Assembly (NCBI GenBank): GCA_002449305.1
Contig: DKDI01000030.1
Coordinates: forward strand, 1 to 25,511
Source of the DNA: Treponema sp. UBA6852
GTDB lineage: Bacteria; Spirochaetota; Spirochaetia; Treponematales; Treponemataceae
Direction of reading: 5' to 3'
DNA length: 25,511 nt
Each line of letters opens with the position of its first letter. Within the stretch, counting starts at the first letter, position 1. Under the pieces are notes generated by a model. The model was not told the DNA's origin and did not search any database. It saw nothing but the letters and a program-made list of their open reading frames with translations. The position numbers were made by a program, and so were the translations under genes. Of this stretch, positions 23,260 through 25,511 are shown piece after piece.

Positions 23260-23392
23260 CTATTCGCTATTGTGTATTGCTATTTCGTTTTTCATTTCCC
23301 CGAACAACTCCTTCAGATTATCTGCTATTTTAGCTTCAAGAGCGCAGTCTTTTTTTGCTCAGGGTTTTAAGCTCTGTGTTAATCTCCAGCAT
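23260..23392 (-). pseudogene. Small helical ORF downstream of the XRE regulator, broken by an A7 frameshift
   Basis: ATG at 23392 lies 10 nt past the XRE stop. Frame one reads MLEINTELKTLSKKRLRS and stops. Leaving out one A of a seven-A run (T-run 23350-23356 on plus) joins it to DCALEAKIADNLKELFGEMK and NEIAIHNSE, ending at TAG 23260. The joined 43-aa product would be a regular charged helix or coiled coil, typical of a small operon partner. Both halves have coding-like composition and meet exactly at the homopolymer, which supports a real gene with a +1 slip. A sequencing or assembly error, or programmed slippage, could give the same picture. Confidence 0.45.
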
Positions 23393-23402
23393 TTCGTCTT
23401 TA

Positions 23403-23750
23403 TCAATTCTGCAATGATTCTGCTGTCTGGTGTATAAGATTTTTTATGGTTTTTTGTATGTTCTGCGGAATCGAATCTAAATCTGTTAAAATTGACTTTG
23501 TCTCCGGATTAATCTGAATAAACGCTGGCGATTTTGATTTTTCATCCTTTCCTGTAACCAGATATTCAACCGAAACATTCAGAGCCCGCGCGATTTTTAC
23601 CGCAATGTCGGCAGGGGGAATCACCTGTCGTGCGCTCAGGTAACAGTCCAGAGTTGGCTTTGGAATTCCGGTCGCAACGGCAAGCTCCTTGACCTTCATG
23701 TCCTGATAATCAAGCTCTTCCCTCAGATTTTCCCTAAAAGTTTTTGGCAT
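23403..23750 (-). CDS. XRE-family transcriptional regulator next to a surface-polysaccharide operon
   Basis: A 115-aa protein starting MPKTFRENLREELDYQDMKV, with a Cro/CI-type HTH (KVKELAVATGIPKPTLDCYL, about 19-38) and the usual following helices (PPADIAVKIARALNVSVEYL). The C-terminal tail (about 68-115) is helical and has no known domain. It is transcribed away from the polysaccharide genes across a 135-bp AT-rich region with three operator-like repeats, so it probably represses itself and may control the operon. There is no Shine-Dalgarno. TTAACA with TGTTAT at 17-bp spacing would place transcription only about 5 nt before the ATG. Such small XRE genes often sit at the start of polysaccharide loci in gut treponemes (recollection, not checked). 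Confidence 0.85.
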   Translation of the reverse strand: MPKTFRENLREELDYQDMKVKELAVATGIPKPTLDCYLSARQVIPPADIAVKIARALNVSVEYLVTGKDEKSKSPAFIQINPETKSILTDLDSIPQNIQKTIKNLIHQTAESLQN

Positions 23751-23759
23751 AGTCTTATA

Positions 23760-23839
23760 TTAATAACATTTCATAAATTATCTCTTGTTAATAATGATAA
23801 ATCATAATATAATCATAAATTAATAATGAGATGTCATAA
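23760..23839. promoter_or_regulatory. Three operator-like repeats between the XRE gene and the polysaccharide operon
   Basis: TTAATAATGA-N4-TCATAA occurs at 23788-23807 and 23820-23839, exactly 32 bp apart (about three helical turns). A shorter, related form TTAATAACATTTCATAA is at 23760-23776. The core ATGA-N4-TCAT is a dyad. Its place between the two divergent transcription units fits binding of the XRE protein. Confidence 0.55.
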
Positions 23840-23885
23840 ATCAAGTTATGTAATTCTCATTATTATTCTTGATTTGGAGAAGATT

Positions 23886-24312
23886 TTGACCCGACACGCC
23901 ATTCTCTGCGGCTCTGCACCAGACGGATTCACGCAGAAAAAAATAAACGAAATGCACGGTTTTCTCACAAGCGAAGCAGGCGGCTCTTGGGCGGAAAAAG
24001 AAATTATGATTTTCCCGAACGGTGTTACAGAGGCGATGCTTTCTTTTGTGCTTGAACGGCTCAAGGCGGACAAAACTGAACAAATTCTTCTATATATGCA
24101 CTCTGTCTCCGGTTTCAGAGAGCGAGAAATCCGTGTGGCTTGGCGACGAGGAAGTGCGGAAAAGTGTTATAGAGACGTTCTGTGCGGATGGTCGCGGTCA
24201 GGTGATTTACGACTCGGACAGGGAATTTGTGAGCGATGAAGAGATAGAGCAGGAAGAAGAGGGGCTTGAAAGAAAAGTAACTTCACTTTCATTTGCGAAG
24301 GTTGGAGAGTGA
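23886..24312 (+). pseudogene. Frameshifted first gene of the polysaccharide operon; unknown, possibly caspase-fold-like
   Basis: The start is taken as TTG 23886, because GGAGA lies 6 nt before it and the product then begins MTRHAILCGSAPDGFTQKKI. The frame runs through NEMHGFLTSEAGGSWAEKEI and ILLYM to about 24094. The continuation is in another frame: YICTLSPVSESEKSVWLGDE, ending in FAKVGE and a TGA at 24310. Adding one TA to the TATATA run near 24091-24096 restores LLYICTLSPVSESEKSVWLG, so loss of one TA unit is the simplest cause. The restored protein would be about 142 aa. The 'HAILCGSAPDG ... GGSWAEKEI' layout recalls small caspase-like proteins in polysaccharide loci of gut bacteria, but no catalytic His/Cys pair is evident. 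Function unknown. Confidence 0.6.
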
Positions 24313-24313
24313 T

Positions 24314-24391
24314 ATGAAAAACTATCTCTTTGAGGAAATTCCGCTCGCAGTTCCTTCTGACCTTGCGGAGATGAAGTCTGTTTTCTCCTAG
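24314..24391 (+). other. Cut-off 5' end of the glycosyltransferase gene, ending in an in-frame TAG
   Basis: ATG 24314 has GGAGAG 4 nt upstream and begins 1 nt after the previous stop. It encodes MKNYLFEEIPLAVPSDLAEM and KSVFS, then TAG at 24389-24391. The frame is the same as that of the glycosyltransferase ORF, which starts at the very next codon. The segment resembles the usual WecG-family N-terminus before the first conserved strand. A single C-to-T change (CAG to TAG) would explain it. Confidence 0.65.
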
Positions 24392-25060
24392 ATGCTCGAT
24401 GGTTCCGGGCAGTCTGTAATCTCGTTTATAAATCCTGAAATCTTTTTGGCTCAAGAAAAAAATCCGCTTCTTCACGAATATTTCAAGAGCGCGAAGTACA
24501 ACTTTATAGACGGAATAAATCTTCTGTACGCAATCAACAAAAAGCTCGGCACTTCGTATTCCGCCTCCGATCGCTATCCGGGAACAGATTTTTTCAGCTA
24601 TCTTCCTGACGGCAGAAAAGTGGGCGTCTATCTTTACGGCTCGAAAATCGAAAACCTTGAGGACGCAAAGCTCTGCATCGAAAGCGCGCATCCGAACGTA
24701 AAGATAATCGAATGGACGTTCGGCTACACAAAATTTGACGGCGACTATCTGATTGAAAAAATAAACGCCGCAAAACCCGACATCCTGATTGTATGCAAAG
24801 GCTGTCCGCTTCAGGAAAAATGGATTTGGGAAAACAGGCAAAGGCTGAACGCAAAGATAATCTTCGGAAACGGTGGCGCGGTCGATTTTTGGAGCGGAAA
24901 CACAAAGCGCGCGCCTGAGTTCATGATTCGCCTCGGACTCGAATGGCTTTTCCGCCTATTCGCAAGTTTCTCGTTCAAGCGCGTGGCAAGACAGATGAAG
25001 CTGGTGAAATTTTTGGTGAAGTATAGGCGCAGAAAATATGATGTGAGGGAAGCGGTTTAA
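24392..25060 (+). CDS. WecG/TagA/CpsF-family glycosyltransferase (N-terminus cut by an amber codon)
   Basis: 222 aa from ATG 24392. The family (GT26) transfers a sugar such as ManNAc(A) onto a lipid-linked acceptor in cell-surface polymer synthesis, at the inner face of the membrane. Motifs seen are FIDGINLLYA (38-47, catalytic-region Asp40), RYPGTDFF (61-68), KGCPLQEKWI (136-145) and GNGGAVDFWSGNTKRAPEFM (159-178). The C-terminus is basic and amphipathic (FKRVARQMKLVKFLVKYRRR), fitting membrane association. The ATG directly after the TAG lacks a ribosome site, so expression needs re-initiation or suppression, or the gene is inactive. Codon use is richer in G/C than in the window's core genes. 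It abuts the flippase gene. Confidence 0.82.
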   Translation: MLDGSGQSVISFINPEIFLAQEKNPLLHEYFKSAKYNFIDGINLLYAINKKLGTSYSASDRYPGTDFFSYLPDGRKVGVYLYGSKIENLEDAKLCIESAHPNVKIIEWTFGYTKFDGDYLIEKINAAKPDILIVCKGCPLQEKWIWENRQRLNAKIIFGNGGAVDFWSGNTKRAPEFMIRLGLEWLFRLFASFSFKRVARQMKLVKFLVKYRRRKYDVREAV

Positions 25061-25511
25061 ATGTCCAACTCTTCCCGCATAGCAAAAAACACGCTTGCCT
25101 TGTACTTCCGCCAGATTCTCATAATGCTCGTGTCTCTGTACACGGTGCGCGTCGTTCTGAATACGCTCGGCGCGGAAGACTACGGAATCTACAATGTTGT
25201 TGCAGGCGTGGTCACGATGTTCGGTTTTTTGAGCGGCGCGATGGCGACTGCAAGCCAGCGTTTCTTCTCGTTTGAGATGGGGAGGAAAAACGAAGCCGGA
25301 CTTCCGCATATATTTTCCGTAATTCTTACAATCTACGCATTTCTTTCCGCTGTGATTGTCATTTTTGCGGAAACTCTGGGGCTTTGGTTTGTATGCAATA
25401 AGCTTGTGATTCCGCTGGAGCGCTTGGCTGCCGCAAAATGGATTTATCAGTGTGCGGTCATATCATTTCTGTTCACCCTTATGACTACGCCGTACATGAG
25501 CGCGATAATCG
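25061..25511 (+). CDS. Polysaccharide flippase, Wzx/MVF-type, 5' part
   Basis: 150 codons are visible, running off the right edge. The start ATG follows the previous stop with no gap, with GAGGGAAG upstream. It begins MSNSSRIAKNTLALYFRQIL, a standard Wzx/MATE-like opening, followed by IMLVSLYTVRVVLNTLGAED and YGIYNVVAGVVTMFGFLSGA. At least four hydrophobic segments can be traced in the visible part. Such proteins flip lipid-linked oligosaccharide repeat units across the inner membrane. Together with the glycosyltransferase this marks the start of a capsule, O-antigen-like or exopolysaccharide locus continuing beyond the window. Confidence 0.88.
   Translation, partial: MSNSSRIAKNTLALYFRQILIMLVSLYTVRVVLNTLGAEDYGIYNVVAGVVTMFGFLSGAMATASQRFFSFEMGRKNEAGLPHIFSVILTIYAFLSAVIVIFAETLGLWFVCNKLVIPLERLAAAKWIYQCAVISFLFTLMTTPYMSAII

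Noticed and set aside
24167..24841. 224-aa minus-strand ORF opposite the glycosyltransferase
   Set aside because: The opposite frame carries WecG-family motifs; this one is Phe/Arg-rich with no family features.
1..25511. tRNA or rRNA genes, insertion sequences, prophage structural genes
   Set aside because: None of their recognisable sequence or protein signatures was seen on either strand; the Rpn fragment at the left edge is the only mobile-type gene.

Overview
The window looks like part of a host-associated (gut or rumen type) Treponema chromosome, phylum Spirochaetota. This is an inference. It rests on a FliG1-type second flagellar switch protein, AT-rich DNA with long A/T runs, spirochaete-like lipoproteins, an Rpn-family PD-(D/E)XK fragment at the left edge, and the overall mix of genes. 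No rRNA, tRNA, insertion sequence or CRISPR array was seen.

Layout. 1-161 (-): 5' end of an Rpn/PDDEXK gene. 340-4100 (-): a lipoprotein CapA-like gene overlapping a DEAH helicase (HrpA type), closed by a clear terminator at about 280-314. 4153-4992 (-): a secreted DNA/RNA non-specific nuclease. 5403-8975 (+): class II galT, asnA, and an overlapping radical-SAM-like protein without the Fe-S cysteines. 8988-9557 (-): mntP. 9850-11337 (-): an HtrA/Deg protease with two PDZ domains. 11489-15744 (+): fliG1 translationally coupled to an M16C zinc protease. 15783-17306 (+): a 73-aa unknown and a tocopherol-cyclase-like protein. 17367-19952 (+): clpB. 20018-20794 (-): an HU-like/DUF4469 protein, sharing a bidirectional terminator with clpB.

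The right fifth is accessory in character. It holds a candidate small RNA (about 20861-20931), an XRE repressor coupled to an ImmA/IrrE metallopeptidase (-), a 23-bp-period tandem array of short palindromes (22223-22327), a YafQ-type toxin-antitoxin pair (+), a gene-poor stretch with two long perfect hairpins, a second XRE regulator (-) with three operator-like repeats, and divergently from it the start of a surface-polysaccharide operon (+). That operon reads: a frameshifted unknown, a WecG/TagA/CpsF glycosyltransferase with an in-frame TAG near its start, and a Wzx-like flippase running off the window. Three small lesions (A7 slip, TA-unit loss, amber codon) lie within about 1.1 kb.

The most notable signals are these. 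(1) Five well-separated genes (capA-like, nuclease, galT, mntP, fliG1) have near-consensus -35/-10 boxes whose -10 ends only 6-11 nt before the start codon and show no Shine-Dalgarno, so they should make leaderless or nearly leaderless mRNAs. (2) The 23-bp array keeps invariant TCCG/CGGA arms around a variable 5-nt centre. (3) A REP-like palindromic repeat occurs three times, two copies forming an inverted pair and one supplying the C-terminal codons of the nuclease. (4) A promoter-hairpin-T-run unit suggests an undescribed small RNA divergent from the HU-like gene. All functional calls are read from sequence motifs; no database search was made.
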